Origin: Saccharicrinis sp050589685
Lineage (GTDB): Bacteria; Bacteroidota; Bacteroidia; Bacteroidales; Marinilabiliaceae
Reading direction: 5' to 3'
Assembly: GCF_050589685.1 (NCBI RefSeq)
Contig: NZ_JBNGOS010000029.1
Coordinates: 1 to 64,000 of the forward strand
Length of the DNA: 64,000 nt
Of the stretch, positions 1-7,956 are shown one piece after another (position 1 is the first letter of the stretch; each line of letters opens with the position of its first letter). Below the pieces are notes generated by a model. It saw nothing but the letters and a program-made list of their open reading frames with translations. It did not search any database and was not told the DNA's origin. The position numbers and the translations under genes are program-made.

Positions 1-130
1 GCTAAAGTTAACGGCTATGGATTACTTTCGGGAGCATCGTTCTGGTGAGTTGAAGTGATGCAACGAAGTGTCTTGTTGTAAAGTAATTTCAATGTGTAAT
101 ACAATTTCTAATGCATATTGCGGGTTTAAC
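1..130 (+). repeat. Dispersed intergenic repeat A, copy 1
   Basis: Non-coding copy of a repeat also seen at about 4876-5000, 40501-40626 and (inverted) 38003-38120. Shared landmarks are GGTGAGTTGAAG, then a CTTGTT segment, then a tail close to AATTTCTAATGCATAT followed by GCGGGTTTAA. This copy diverges in the middle from the 4.9 and 40.5 kb copies and is closer to the inverted copy at 38 kb (both share GAAGTGTCTTGT). It may extend left of the window. Function unknown. Confidence 0.6.
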
Positions 131-173
131 TTTTATGGTTTCGCCTATTTCTGGTACAACAGATTTATCCTTA

Positions 174-875
174 CTAAATATTTATGGTAGAAATACCCCC
201 GTCCACATGCAGTACCTGACCTGTTATCCATGAGGCTTTTTCCGACAATAAAAAGACGGCCATATCCGCAATGTCTTTGGGATTACCAATTCTTTTTAAT
301 GGATGTCTGTTCCCATTTGAATCTATTTTAGCTTCTGTATTCAACATGGATGCTGCCAGTGGCGTATTGGTCAAGGAGGGGGCAATGCAATTAAACCTGA
401 TCGCCGGTGCGTATTCCGCTGCCAGGGCTTTAGTCAATCCCTCCACAGCGCCTTTTGATGCAGAAACCAATGAATGAAACTTAAAGCCCTGCGACACGGC
501 AACTGTGGAAAAAAATACGACCGAAGCATGCTGAACCTTTTTAAGCTTCGGTAACAATTGCTGCACAACCTTCACCGCGCCCAGTAGCTGAATCTGATAA
601 TCGTCTATAAAATCCTCGGGTTTAATTCTATCAAAAGGCTTTAAACGTATGGTTCCCGGGCAATAAACCATCCCATCCAGTGTATCCGGCAAAGATTGTA
701 TATTGTATTCATTAGAAGTAACATCCATATGAATATATTTCTCATCGTTTACCCAATTCCTATCTGTACTGGTATTATAGGTAGCCCATATGTTTTTATC
801 CGAGTCATTCTTTAATTCCTCCACAATGGATTTACCTATTCCGCTTGATCCGCCTACTATCAAGTAATTTTTCAT
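174..875 (-). CDS. Short-chain dehydrogenase/reductase-like protein lacking the usual catalytic Tyr
   Basis: SDR-fold protein with an N-terminal Rossmann nucleotide-binding motif (GGSSGIG) and a C-terminal segment typical of the family (ITGQVLHVDGG). The active-site region reads HSLVSASKGA: the Lys is present, but the position normally held by Tyr in YxxxK is Val (residue 144 of the 240-residue frame, 137 from the start used here), so this is an atypical member. The frame opens at 896, but the ATG at 873-875 (MKNYLIVGG) is preferred: it puts the Rossmann strand at the N-terminus and lies 4 nt after the stop of an upstream short ORF (880-1032). Substrate cannot be inferred. Confidence 0.85.
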   Translation of the reverse strand: MKNYLIVGGSSGIGKSIVEELKNDSDKNIWATYNTSTDRNWVNDEKYIHMDVTSNEYNIQSLPDTLDGMVYCPGTIRLKPFDRIKPEDFIDDYQIQLLGAVKVVQQLLPKLKKVQHASVVFFSTVAVSQGFKFHSLVSASKGAVEGLTKALAAEYAPAIRFNCIAPSLTNTPLAASMLNTEAKIDSNGNRHPLKRIGNPKDIADMAVFLLSEKASWITGQVLHVDGGISTINI

Positions 876-879
876 ATCC

Positions 880-1032
880 TTACAATTTTCTTCCATTTGT
901 CGTATATAACTCCCCGTAAAATTTATGATTCACCTGATTGTACATCCAATTGTACTCACGAATACGTTGTATCTCATTCTGTGTGTGTGCCTGAAATAGT
1001 TGAGTTTGAAAGCTCGTTTGATCCCTTCCCAA
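880..1032 (-). pseudogene. Short ORF, possible 3' remnant of a gene upstream of the SDR
   Basis: A 50-codon frame, open from just after a stop at 1033-1035 to a TAA at 880-882, translates to a protein-like sequence rich in Gln, Asn and Tyr (it contains IQRIREYNWMYNQVNHKFYG). It has only a TTG near its 5' end, and it stops 4 nt before the preferred start of the SDR, a spacing typical of an operon. It could be the C-terminal remnant of a gene whose 5' part is lost, or a short real gene. I do not recognise the family. Confidence 0.35.
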
Positions 1033-1381
1033 TTAATTTACCACAGGTTTAACTCGTGTCAGGCAGGCAAAACCTTTCAGCCCAAGCCTTACACATTTAA
1101 CTTTTGACTGCGTTAAATAAATCGTTTACAGAACGCTGCTAAACACAGATTTTTTGCTTGTCAAAAATTAAAATAAGTTCAACTTCACCAACACTACAAA
1201 CATGACATCACACTGGTGTATTGTCGTCTCCAAAGCAGTATTGTATACTACTCCTTCTGTTACTAAATAACATTCCATATTTATTTTTGTTTAGTTTTAT
1301 TTATTATTTATTAAACATTTCTGCGATATTAGGATTTTATAGGATCCGTAAACCATCCTATGCGAATGAGAGGTTCTTCGT
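1033..1381. other. Intergenic region, nothing recognised
   Basis: AT-rich region between the short ORF remnant and the 3' end of plsY. No convincing reading frame, RNA or strong hairpin was seen. The open frame on the plus strand from 1221 is low-complexity and runs antisense into plsY. Confidence 0.5.
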
Positions 1382-2008
1382 TTACACTTTACGTTCTTTT
1401 GTTATTTCCTGTGTAAGTTCATTGCTATTCAGTAAGCGTTTAATATTCGATTTGTGCATCATAAAGATAAGAAGGGTACAAACCAGCAGATAATAAAATG
1501 TAGGGCCACCTCCGCGCAGTATAATTTCAATTAGCGGCATGGTAACTCCTAGCACCAAAGAACCCAGCGAAACGAATTTAAATCGCCATTTCACCACAAA
1601 GTATATGGCTACCGCTATAAAAACGGAAAAAGGAGCGAGTAATACAGAAGCGCCCAGGGTAGTATTTACTCCTTTGCCTCCCCTGAACCTTAGAAAGATG
1701 CTAAAATCGTGACCTAATATAGCAGCCAATGCAACCCAGTAAATAAGATAATCAGTGCCATGTATTGTCCTGTCTGCCCAAAACCAACAAACCGTTACCG
1801 GCAAAAAACCCTTAAACATATCCAGTAGTTGGGTAACAACGGAGATTCTTTTCCCGGCAACACGGCGCACATTTGTCGACCCAATATTTCCGCTTCCCCA
1901 TTCCAGAATGTTTTTACCTGTATAATAGTTGGTTAAAAAGTATCCCGTAGGTATGGAACCCAGAAGGTAGGAAAAAATCACAAAAACAATTTGAAGCGTG
2001 GTCGTCAT
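1382..2008 (-). CDS. plsY: Acyl-phosphate:glycerol-3-phosphate acyltransferase PlsY
   Basis: Inner-membrane enzyme that acylates sn-glycerol 3-phosphate from acyl-phosphate, the first step of phospholipid synthesis. The 208-residue multi-pass protein carries the PlsY motifs: GSIPTGY near residue 17, then SGNIGSTNVRR, and RFRGGKGVNTTLGA around residue 110. Length is usual for the family. It is the last gene of a three-gene minus-strand run (FakA-FakB fusion, DUF1295 protein, plsY) with gaps of 10 and 15 nt. The fusion is predicted to make the acyl-phosphate that PlsY uses, so the order makes biochemical sense. Confidence 0.95.
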   Translation of the reverse strand: MTTTLQIVFVIFSYLLGSIPTGYFLTNYYTGKNILEWGSGNIGSTNVRRVAGKRISVVTQLLDMFKGFLPVTVCWFWADRTIHGTDYLIYWVALAAILGHDFSIFLRFRGGKGVNTTLGASVLLAPFSVFIAVAIYFVVKWRFKFVSLGSLVLGVTMPLIEIILRGGGPTFYYLLVCTLLIFMMHKSNIKRLLNSNELTQEITKERKV

Positions 2009-2023
2009 TTATTGAGCGGTTTT

Positions 2024-2797
2024 TTATTTAGGGAACCAGGGGAAAAACGAACTGGTTTTATCAATATATTCTTGATATTCAGGCTTTGAATGCTGCAATG
2101 TTTTTTCGAGCATGGCCACTCCCGACACTCTAATAATCAGCCATGTCATAATCACCGAACCTACAATTTGCCAGTAACTTCCCGCGGCAACACTAAAAAG
2201 GGCATAGGACCACCACACTGCCGAATCGCCAAAATAATTGGGGTGCCGGGTATATTTCCATAGACCCGTGTTTAATACTTTCCCTTTATTTGCGGCATCA
2301 CTTTTAAAGCGCGATAGCTGGTAATCGCCTCCAGCTTCAAAAACAAAACCAATACACCAAAGCACTATGCCCGCATAATCCAATAAATTTAGCTCTCCTG
2401 ATCCAGTACCCGAACTTACACCCAACAATGGCAAGGAAACAATCATCATCAATACCCCTTGTAAAATAAAGGTTTGAAAATAACTAAACCACCAATATCG
2501 TTCTGCCCCATACTTTCGCCTGAATTCCTGATACCTAAAATCCTCTCCCTGGCCAATATTCCTGAAGGCCAGATAAACAGAAAGCCGCAAACCCCAAAGG
2601 GTGACCAACGTGAAAATCAAAATCTTTCTGGGATTCACTTCACCTGTCATCCAAACGTAAAACGTATTGATCACTACAAAACCAAATCCCCAAAACAAAT
2701 CAACAATGCTCACATTTTTTATAATCACGCTCCAAATCCACAAAAGTGTAACCAGCAGCCAAATGAGCAATGAAGCCTGAAAAAACAAAGTCGTCAT
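2024..2797 (-). CDS. DUF1295 family membrane protein (steroid 5-alpha-reductase/isoprenylcysteine methyltransferase-like)
   Basis: 257-residue protein with about six hydrophobic segments. The C-terminal half holds the hallmark GLWKYTRHPNYFGDSAVWW (near residues 180-198), shared by DUF1295 proteins, steroid 5-alpha-reductases and related membrane methyltransferases, where it takes part in cofactor binding. The true reaction of DUF1295 proteins is not established. It sits between plsY (15 nt) and the FakA-FakB fusion (10 nt), which suggests a lipid-related role; that is inference from context only. Confidence 0.85.
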   Translation of the reverse strand: MTTLFFQASLLIWLLVTLLWIWSVIIKNVSIVDLFWGFGFVVINTFYVWMTGEVNPRKILIFTLVTLWGLRLSVYLAFRNIGQGEDFRYQEFRRKYGAERYWWFSYFQTFILQGVLMMIVSLPLLGVSSGTGSGELNLLDYAGIVLWCIGFVFEAGGDYQLSRFKSDAANKGKVLNTGLWKYTRHPNYFGDSAVWWSYALFSVAAGSYWQIVGSVIMTWLIIRVSGVAMLEKTLQHSKPEYQEYIDKTSSFFPWFPK

Positions 2798-2807
2798 AAG
2801 TTAATTT

Positions 2808-4607
2808 TTAAGGCGTTAACAAAATTGAAATTGCAATAGCACCCTTACCGGCGTGCATACCGATGACCGGCGAAATATCAACGGTTGAAACGGCTTCTTT
2901 TCCTGTAATCCGCTTCATCCTGTCTTCGGCTTGTTCCGCGCCTTGCAAATTATGGGCATGCAAAACCATATAGTTCCATACAGTCTTGTTAATACTTAAC
3001 TTTTGAATGTGCCTGAAAATTTTATTCAGACTGGCCTGTTGGCTGAAAGTTTTACCGAACAACAAAGATTTACCATCCTTATCCATGGACACCACCGGGT
3101 TTAATCCGAGTGTGTTCGCAATAAAGCCTTTAGGTTTTGAGACCCGACCTCCCCTGATCATCGATTTCAGATCCCTGACACTGACAAAAATATGAGCCTG
3201 CCCCACATTCTTTTTAAGCGACTCTACTATAGACGATAGCGATTCAGCCTTTTCAATGTTAAGAGCAGTGTTCAACACAAGCAACCCCAAGGCGCCCGAT
3301 AAGTTTTTGGAGTCAATAACATGGATTGGTTTCTTGAACTCTTTTTTAATTCGCTCCGCCGCTTTAACACTGTTGGTGTACGTTCCACTAAAATTCCGCG
3401 TAAGGTGGATGGCTATAACGGCATCATAATGCGATGCCAGATGCGAATACAAGTTGACAAAAGTTTGTTCGTTGATTTGGGATGTTTTAGGAAACTCAGG
3501 ATGGGATTCCAACATATCGTAAAACTGGTGGGGCTGCATCGTAACCTTATCCAAATATTGATGGTGGCCGAAGTTTAAACTCACAGGTACCACATTTATT
3601 TGATAATAATCTATTAATTCCTGCGACAAGTCACAGGTAGAATCGGTTACCAGCGCAATGTTCCACTTTCGCTTGGTGGCAATCTCCTGTTGACGCACCA
3701 TATCGTCCACTTTTTGATAAGAAACAGTTCCCAGATCTTTTAACTGGTGAAAAAGTGGTGCCGGATGATTGGTATGCACATGGATACGACTAATGCTTTG
3801 TGAACCCGCCACAACCACCGAATCACCATTTTTTCGTAATATCAGTTGCAGGTCATTTTTGCTGACCTTTAAATTTTTAATAATAGCTTCCGTGCAAAAA
3901 CGATAATTTATTTCCTCATCAACTAATTCTTCGGTATGGATTAACGAAATATTTTGTCCCGCCCCCGATACTATATCACGTATGTTTCTGTGCTTAATAA
4001 AATCGATAATGCCCTTAATAAATAAAACAAATCCCTTTGCCCCGGCGTCTACCAAACCTGTTTTTTTAAATATTTTTAGTTGTAGTGTAGTTTCGGCGAG
4101 TGACTTTTCGAGTATTGCAATTGAATCGATAATGACGTTTCTAAAATCGTGAATGGCTTCTTTTTGGGAATTCAAAAAAATGGACCACTCCTTAATTACA
4201 GTCAACATGGTACCCTCTGCCGGATTGGCAATGGCCTTATACATATATGGGATTGATTTATGAACACTTTCCGCAAATTCCGGAAAGGTAATGCTGGGCT
4301 TGTTTAATGTTTCCCTGCTCAAACCATGCAAAAACTGGGCAAAAATAACCCCGGAGTTGCCTCTCGCACCCATTAAGGCAGCATCTGCCATATTATTAAC
4401 GGTAGTTTTATACGATTTATGCGGTTTAATATTATCGATTACCGAACGTATGGTAGAGGCCAGGTTGGTACCCGTATCCTTATCGTTTACCGGAAATACA
4501 TTAATCTTGTTAATCTCTACTTGATGTTGAAACACTTGATTCCCTCCGGCAACAAATGCATAGTAAAGAAATTTACCGTTGATGTGGGCTGCTTCAATGT
4601 TGTGCAT
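2808..4607 (-). CDS. DhaL/DAK2-DegV fusion protein, predicted fatty acid kinase (FakA-FakB fusion)
   Basis: In Firmicutes, FakA (an ATP-binding DAK2/DhaL kinase) phosphorylates a fatty acid held by FakB (a DegV protein), giving acyl-phosphate for PlsY. Here both are in one 599-residue chain. The N-terminal part shows the DhaL signature NVFPVNDKDTGTNL (the metal-binding Asp residues are kept) and GARGNSGVIFAQF. A middle region to about residue 310 resembles the FakA C-terminal part. From about residue 315 a DegV domain follows with VTDSTCDL, PKTSQ, NFSGTY and IRGGRVSK motifs. First gene of the operon with the DUF1295 gene and plsY. Start at the ATG 4605-4607. Domain assignment is strong; fatty-acid kinase activity is inferred from family and neighbours. 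Confidence 0.88.
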   Translation of the reverse strand: MHNIEAAHINGKFLYYAFVAGGNQVFQHQVEINKINVFPVNDKDTGTNLASTIRSVIDNIKPHKSYKTTVNNMADAALMGARGNSGVIFAQFLHGLSRETLNKPSITFPEFAESVHKSIPYMYKAIANPAEGTMLTVIKEWSIFLNSQKEAIHDFRNVIIDSIAILEKSLAETTLQLKIFKKTGLVDAGAKGFVLFIKGIIDFIKHRNIRDIVSGAGQNISLIHTEELVDEEINYRFCTEAIIKNLKVSKNDLQLILRKNGDSVVVAGSQSISRIHVHTNHPAPLFHQLKDLGTVSYQKVDDMVRQQEIATKRKWNIALVTDSTCDLSQELIDYYQINVVPVSLNFGHHQYLDKVTMQPHQFYDMLESHPEFPKTSQINEQTFVNLYSHLASHYDAVIAIHLTRNFSGTYTNSVKAAERIKKEFKKPIHVIDSKNLSGALGLLVLNTALNIEKAESLSSIVESLKKNVGQAHIFVSVRDLKSMIRGGRVSKPKGFIANTLGLNPVVSMDKDGKSLLFGKTFSQQASLNKIFRHIQKLSINKTVWNYMVLHAHNLQGAEQAEDRMKRITGKEAVSTVDISPVIGMHAGKGAIAISILLTP

Positions 4608-4875
4608 TAGTTAACCATTTTACAATATAAAAAACAAAAAAGCGCACCCTGCACAAAGAGCTGTTCCCATAATAGGGCAATAGAAACCATATAGGTACGC
4701 AGATAAGCTAATACTATTATTTTTTCAGTCATTACAATTCCCTCATGATTTAGATGGCTGATTTAAGTGTGGGATAACAAGATAATGTGAAACCCTGAAT
4801 CCGGATCTTACCTAAAGATAAGATTATTTCATTAAACCCGGATTTGAATACGTAATGGGCATATAAAATACCATA
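4608..4875. other. Intergenic region upstream of the FakA-FakB fusion
   Basis: No supported gene. A 41-codon ORF on the minus strand (about 4611-4733) overlaps the 5' leader of the fusion gene, but nothing identifies it as real. A small hairpin (TCTTA, 8-nt loop, TAAGA) lies near 4807-4824. Confidence 0.4.
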
Positions 4876-5000
4876 AAGCAAGGAGTGCTTAAACGAGGCT
4901 TAGCACCGCTATGGTGAGTTGAAGCAACTCAGTGAAACGCCTTGTTTTGAAGTAGTTTGATGACGCAACAGGAATTTTAATGCATATGGCAGGTTAAACC
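4876..5000 (+). repeat. Dispersed intergenic repeat A, copy 2
   Basis: Nearly identical over its core (4913-4948) to the copy at 40540-40576: GGTGAGTTGAAGCAACTC then AGTGAAAC and CCTTGTTTT. The core contains a perfect short hairpin (GAGTTG, AAG, CAACTC) inside a wider one (CAAGG ... CCTTG), so it can fold as RNA or single-stranded DNA. It ends with GCATATGGCAGGTT. A copy of repeat B follows at once. Confidence 0.7.
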
Positions 5001-5029
5001 GTAAAGATATAAATACTCCCTTTTTAGCC

Positions 5030-5070
5030 GAAATCTGTCATCAGGAATTTGAAAAACACTACATGACCAC
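5030..5070 (+). repeat. Dispersed intergenic repeat B, copy 1
   Basis: Core ATCTGTCA, 2 nt, AGGAA, 2 nt, TGAAAAA is shared with 38168-38206 and 48644-48682. Here it directly follows repeat A, as at 38 kb, so A and B may be parts of one composite element. Confidence 0.5.
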
Positions 5071-5108
5071 CTATAAAAACATGTTGACCAATCGGGAGAA
5101 TATTTTGA

Positions 5109-6476
5109 TTAATTTACAGTACTATCCACTTCGCCATCGCTTAACCGGGTAGTAATTACATCACCTTTGGCAAGTTCCTTCGCATCTTTGACCGCCTTCC
5201 CGTTATGATAGGTAATAGAATATCCTTTTTTCAGAATATTCTCGGGATTGAGCAGGCTATTTGTTTTTTCGTGCAAGTTTAATTGTGCATGCCTGTGGTT
5301 GAAGAAATGGTTTAACCGACTCGATAACCTTGCCGGAACATGATCCAGGTCGCTGCGTTTATATTGTATAGAACCATAGGTTAAAGACTTTAAATTTTGC
5401 GCAGAAAGATTTATTTTGTTTTTTCTGCTTTCGATAAATCGCTGGGATGAAGTGCCTAACTGACGCACCAGCCTGTCCAGTTTATTTTTCTGAACCAGCA
5501 GCGCATTGTTTACAACTGGTTTAAACCTGCTGTAAGCCAATTCAAAAGAAGCTTTGCTATCGTTAATTATTTCACGGGTAAGTGCCACCACCTCATCTTT
5601 TACCGCGTTTAACCGGTTATCAAAATCACCCACTAACTCAATCAGGTGTTCCGCCACTGCCGTCGGGGTTTTTAAACGGGTATGTGCCACAAAATCAATC
5701 ACCGTTTCATCACGCTCGTGCCCTATTCCCGAAAATACAGGCAACGGAAACTGCGCTATGTTATAGGCTATCCAGTAATTGTCGAAACACATTAAATCGG
5801 AAGTGGAACCTCCCCCGCGAATAATAACCACCACATCAAACACATCCTCATATTCATAAATCCTGTCTAACGCGGCAATGACCGACTCCTCGGTTTGTTC
5901 TCCCTGCATCATGGCGGAAAAAAGTTGGATATAGAATTTATAATTTCCCGGGTTATGGTTGAGTTGATTGCAAAAATCCTCATAACCCGCCGCCGTTGGG
6001 GAAGAGATAACGGCTATTTTTTGAGGCACCAGGGGCACTTCCAGCTCTTTGTTCATATGGATTACGCCCTCTTCGCTCAGCTTGTTGAGAATGGCCTGTT
6101 TTTTTTGTGCCATATCACCCAAAGTATAGGTGGGATCAATGTCACGCACGTTAAGGCTAAAACCGTATACTTCCTGAAAATCGATACTCACCCGCACCAT
6201 GACCTTAAGTCCGGAGACTAGGGCTTGACCTGTAGCAGACATAAAATAGGGCTTAAGCATCCGATAGGTATAAGCCCAAATATTGGCTCTTGACTTGGCT
6301 ATGATCTGCTCACTTTTCTCGTCTTTTTCTATCAGTTCCAGATAGCAATGACCGTTTCGCACTTCGCGTATCTCACTTATTTCGGCAACCACCCAATAGG
6401 TTTCGGCAAAAGAAGAATGGATGGTTTTCTTAATTTTCTGGTTTAACTCAAAGAGAGACAATGAAGAATCGGACAT
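5109..6476 (-). CDS. xseA: Exodeoxyribonuclease VII large subunit
   Basis: Catalytic subunit of exonuclease VII, which degrades single-stranded DNA from both ends. The 455-residue chain has an N-terminal OB-fold (about residues 5-110), the core motifs VVIIRGGGSTSDL and SGIGHERDETVIDFVAH followed by RLKTPTAVAE, then a long helical C-terminal region ending in the beta segment GYSITYHNGKAVKDA typical of XseA. Length is normal. The small subunit gene xseB, often the next gene downstream, is not found in the 500 nt after the stop. Confidence 0.95.
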   Translation of the reverse strand: MSDSSLSLFELNQKIKKTIHSSFAETYWVVAEISEIREVRNGHCYLELIEKDEKSEQIIAKSRANIWAYTYRMLKPYFMSATGQALVSGLKVMVRVSIDFQEVYGFSLNVRDIDPTYTLGDMAQKKQAILNKLSEEGVIHMNKELEVPLVPQKIAVISSPTAAGYEDFCNQLNHNPGNYKFYIQLFSAMMQGEQTEESVIAALDRIYEYEDVFDVVVIIRGGGSTSDLMCFDNYWIAYNIAQFPLPVFSGIGHERDETVIDFVAHTRLKTPTAVAEHLIELVGDFDNRLNAVKDEVVALTREIINDSKASFELAYSRFKPVVNNALLVQKNKLDRLVRQLGTSSQRFIESRKNKINLSAQNLKSLTYGSIQYKRSDLDHVPARLSSRLNHFFNHRHAQLNLHEKTNSLLNPENILKKGYSITYHNGKAVKDAKELAKGDVITTRLSDGEVDSTVN

Positions 6477-6617
6477 ATATGATAACTGAAAGTTAGACTT
6501 AAACTTAACAATAAAACCTTACAAAGGTAATAACCTGACACATAGTTAACACCTGAAAATTAAATATTGTGCCTGCCCATTGAAAGTTTTCTGACGCTCA
6601 CTGGTCATTTTATCGGA

Positions 6618-7871
6618 TCAATACCTATCGGGGCTTAACATATCCATGTTAAAACTTGGTTTCATACCGGCTATTTGTTCCGTCACTATTTGTCCCGTAA
6701 TCGGAGCAAGACTCATACCCATCATAGCATGACCTGCCGCTACCGTGAGGTTACCGTATTTTTGGGTTCGCCCAATAATAGGAATGCCATCAGGTGTTAA
6801 GGGCCGCAACCCTTGCTGCAATTTTAGTTTATGGGCCCGGTAATATGGAAAACTTGGTATCACTGTTTTGGTCGCATCAAGTATTCCTTGAATTCGTTTG
6901 TAATCATACCTGTTTAGTTGACCATTAAACTCCATTCCACTCCCAATTCTTACCATATCCGCAAAGGGAGAAATAGCGATTTTTTCGTTGGTTAATATCA
7001 TGGGGGTATTTAAAGGCAATACTTCCTTACCAAAATCAATACTATACCCTTTACCCGGCATAACCGGCAAATTCATGTTCAACAGTTTTCCAAGGTAGCT
7101 TGTGCCGGCACCAGTGGCCAGAACAAACTCATCTGCTTTAAATGTGTGAAGCCCGCATTTAACCGCGTTCACCGTACCGTTTTTTTGTAAAATCTCGCTG
7201 ACCCTACTACCGTAATTAAATACCACCCCGTTCTTTGTCAGCCAATCTCTTAACGCTCGCATGTGCATTCCCGGATTTAACATGGCATCGGAATAATACA
7301 GGATACCTCCCGTAGCATTAAACCGAATGTTACCCTCCGATTCAGAAAGCGCTTGTGCATCCATGCTTTTGGTTTTTATTCCCAAATTATTCGCCAACAA
7401 AGCTAGTTCTATCTCTTCGTGCAACGCCTTCTGAGTAGATGCGACCATCAACAATCCTTTGGAACAATATTCATTATCCCAGTGGTGATCATGCTTTAAC
7501 TCTTGATAAAGCTTATCACTTTGATAATTGAGTTGATAAAGAAGCGGTATGGCATCATTCACTTTAGCCCGATTAATGGCTGCTTTTGAAAATCTTAAAA
7601 ACCACCCGATATGACCCAGGTTTTTAACTAAATTAAAAGAAACCGGACCATTGTTAACTAACGTCATTTTTAATCCGGTTTGTAACATCGAAGGAGAAGC
7701 TATGGTTATAAAATGACTCGGCACCGTATAACCGCAGTTAACGTATGAGCAACCCGATAAATCCTCTTTTTCGGCAGCTTCGAGTACCTCCACTTCATAA
7801 TTATTCTGACGCAAATAATAGGCGATGTGCAATCCTATGGTACCAGCTCCAACAATAAGTATTTTCTTCAT
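6618..7871 (-). CDS. FAD-dependent amino acid oxidoreductase, predicted cis-4-hydroxy-D-proline oxidase/dehydrogenase
   Basis: DadA-like flavoenzyme of 417 residues. The N-terminal FAD-binding motif is ILIVGAGTIGLHIAYYL (GxGxxG at residues 8-13), and the C-terminal part has the family segment RPLTPDGIPIIGRT and a final FAD-contact region (AAGHAMMGMSLAPITG). In the hydroxyproline pathway this enzyme oxidises cis-4-hydroxy-D-proline to 1-pyrroline-4-hydroxy-2-carboxylate. That assignment rests on the neighbouring hydroxyproline epimerase, deaminase and semialdehyde dehydrogenase; sequence alone only supports a D-amino acid dehydrogenase-type enzyme. Last gene of the operon, 85 nt after the epimerase. 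Confidence 0.85.
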   Translation of the reverse strand: MKKILIVGAGTIGLHIAYYLRQNNYEVEVLEAAEKEDLSGCSYVNCGYTVPSHFITIASPSMLQTGLKMTLVNNGPVSFNLVKNLGHIGWFLRFSKAAINRAKVNDAIPLLYQLNYQSDKLYQELKHDHHWDNEYCSKGLLMVASTQKALHEEIELALLANNLGIKTKSMDAQALSESEGNIRFNATGGILYYSDAMLNPGMHMRALRDWLTKNGVVFNYGSRVSEILQKNGTVNAVKCGLHTFKADEFVLATGAGTSYLGKLLNMNLPVMPGKGYSIDFGKEVLPLNTPMILTNEKIAISPFADMVRIGSGMEFNGQLNRYDYKRIQGILDATKTVIPSFPYYRAHKLKLQQGLRPLTPDGIPIIGRTQKYGNLTVAAGHAMMGMSLAPITGQIVTEQIAGMKPSFNMDMLSPDRY

Positions 7872-7956
7872 GTGTATATTGTTATCTTTTTACGGCAAAA
7901 ACATACCGGGATACTGACAAGTTAACTAACCCTTTATTTAAAACCAAACCCTCAGG

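Noticed and set aside
1221..1493. 90-codon plus-strand ORF with hydrophobic, Phe/Leu-rich product
   Set aside because: Low complexity from AT-rich DNA and antisense to the end of plsY.
4611..4733. 41-codon minus-strand ORF before the FakA-FakB fusion
   Set aside because: Overlaps the leader of the fusion gene and has no recognisable feature; not called.
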